Of a stretch of 7,019 nt of DNA, positions 6,540-7,019 are shown piece after piece. The translations under genes were made by a program, and so were the position numbers. The notes beneath the pieces were generated by a model. That model was not told where the DNA came from and did not search any database. It was given only the letters and a program-made list of their open reading frames with translations. Source of the stretch: Sediminibacterium sp. GTDB taxonomy: Bacteria > Bacteroidota > Bacteroidia > Chitinophagales > Chitinophagaceae. The stretch lies in contig JAQBNJ010000528.1 in assembly GCA_028288645.1 (NCBI GenBank), positions 1 to 7,019 on the forward strand. Reading direction: 5' to 3'. Position 1 is the stretch's first letter, and every line of letters starts with the position of its first letter.

Positions 6540-7019
6540 TTATTGTTTCCCGGGCCATATTTTTTTCGTCAGCCATTCAGACAACACGGCACTGCCTGCA
6601 CCCAGCGCCGCACCGGCAAATACATCGCTGGGATAATGCGCACCGAGATATAATCTTGAATAACCCACTCCCGATGCCCATAAGTAAGCCGGCACAACCA
6701 CCCACCATTTTTTATAGTGCATGCTCAATGAAGTGGCAGTTGCAAAAGCAAATGAAGTTCGTTGCGATGGAAAGGATTGGGTCCGTTCGGAATTATCATA
6801 GGGATGAACATCCAACGGATAGGTAATATATGGACGGTCGCGGTTCACAACATATTTCATCCCCTGGGTAAGCACCATGGATGTAAAGACAGCACCGGCA
6901 ATATGCAGTGCATTCACTTTCCCTTTTGCATTATGATCCAACTGGCTGATCACGTACATGCCGAACGGTAATCCTGCTATTACCGGCGACACTGATGAAC
7001 TGAATCCCCGCCAAACGGC
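6540..7019 (-). CDS. PAP2-family phosphatase, 5' end outside the window
   Basis: The frame is open through the right edge (AVWRGFSS...), so the 159 residues seen are the C-terminal part; the GTG at 6992 is probably internal. Type 2 phosphatidic-acid phosphatases are membrane proteins that remove phosphate from lipid phosphates such as undecaprenyl diphosphate or phosphatidate. Counting from that GTG, motif 1 is K46-x6-R53-P54 (KYVVNRDRP), motif 2 is PSQRTS at 75-80, and motif 3 is S112-R113-x5-H119-x3-D123 (SRLYLGAHYPSD). Hydrophobic segments lie at about 28-43, 96-110 and 124-137. Motif 2 normally reads PSGH; here Gly-His is replaced by Gln-Arg, which removes the histidine believed to act as general acid. 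Motif 3 keeps its nucleophilic histidine. It heads the visible part of the cluster with the serine hydrolase and the permease. The family is certain; the substrate and activity are not. Confidence 0.9.
   Translation of the reverse strand, partial: AVWRGFSSSVSPVIAGLPFGMYVISQLDHNAKGKVNALHIAGAVFTSMVLTQGMKYVVNRDRPYITYPLDVHPYDNSERTQSFPSQRTSFAFATATSLSMHYKKWWVVVPAYLWASGVGYSRLYLGAHYPSDVFAGAALGAGSAVLSEWLTKKIWPGKQ

Overview
The window looks like an AT-leaning Bacteroidota chromosome, most likely Chitinophagaceae. This rests on protein families I recognise: a SusE-type lipoprotein, the large FtsX/MacB-type ABC permease family common in that group, a small secreted family with a 'GTWKGTS-CQVKNS' core, and a serine hydrolase with a 'CSGIFVSGR' N-terminal segment. 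Shine-Dalgarno motifs are not evident, as expected there. No RNA gene, CRISPR array, intact insertion sequence or phage module is visible.

Layout, left to right. (1) Positions 1-44 may hold the last codons of a plus-strand gene. (2) On the minus strand, a SusE-like lipoprotein (266-1309) is followed by a possible small membrane protein (63-251). No susC or susD lies upstream of the SusE gene within the window. (3) Positions 1310-1581 are non-coding and contain a GGAATTG-type simple repeat. (4) At 1582-1904 a small secreted-protein gene is broken. Its 5' part is recognisable, but its 3' part is replaced by a segment that, in another frame, reads like the extreme C-terminus of a GH43-type glycosidase. 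(5) A plus-strand MpaB/DUF2236-family oxygenase-like gene (1983-2741) is transcribed divergently from it. (6) A compact minus-strand cluster runs from the right edge: PAP2-family phosphatase (5' end outside the window), then a membrane-anchored beta-lactamase-fold serine hydrolase, then an FtsX-type ABC permease. The gaps are about 30-40 bp, so one transcript is likely, and all three products belong to the cell envelope.

The most notable feature is a run of reading-frame breaks between about 1.68 and 2.83 kb. The small secreted gene has its ATG and its signal peptide in different frames. The oxygenase has an ATG start one frame away from its body. The permease loses its conserved C-terminal tail to a frame change that one extra base would repair. 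Together these suggest either local decay (including an eroded polysaccharide-utilisation locus) or an indel-prone assembly. I see no convincing new multi-gene system; the chimeric junction and the frame breaks are what merit checking.
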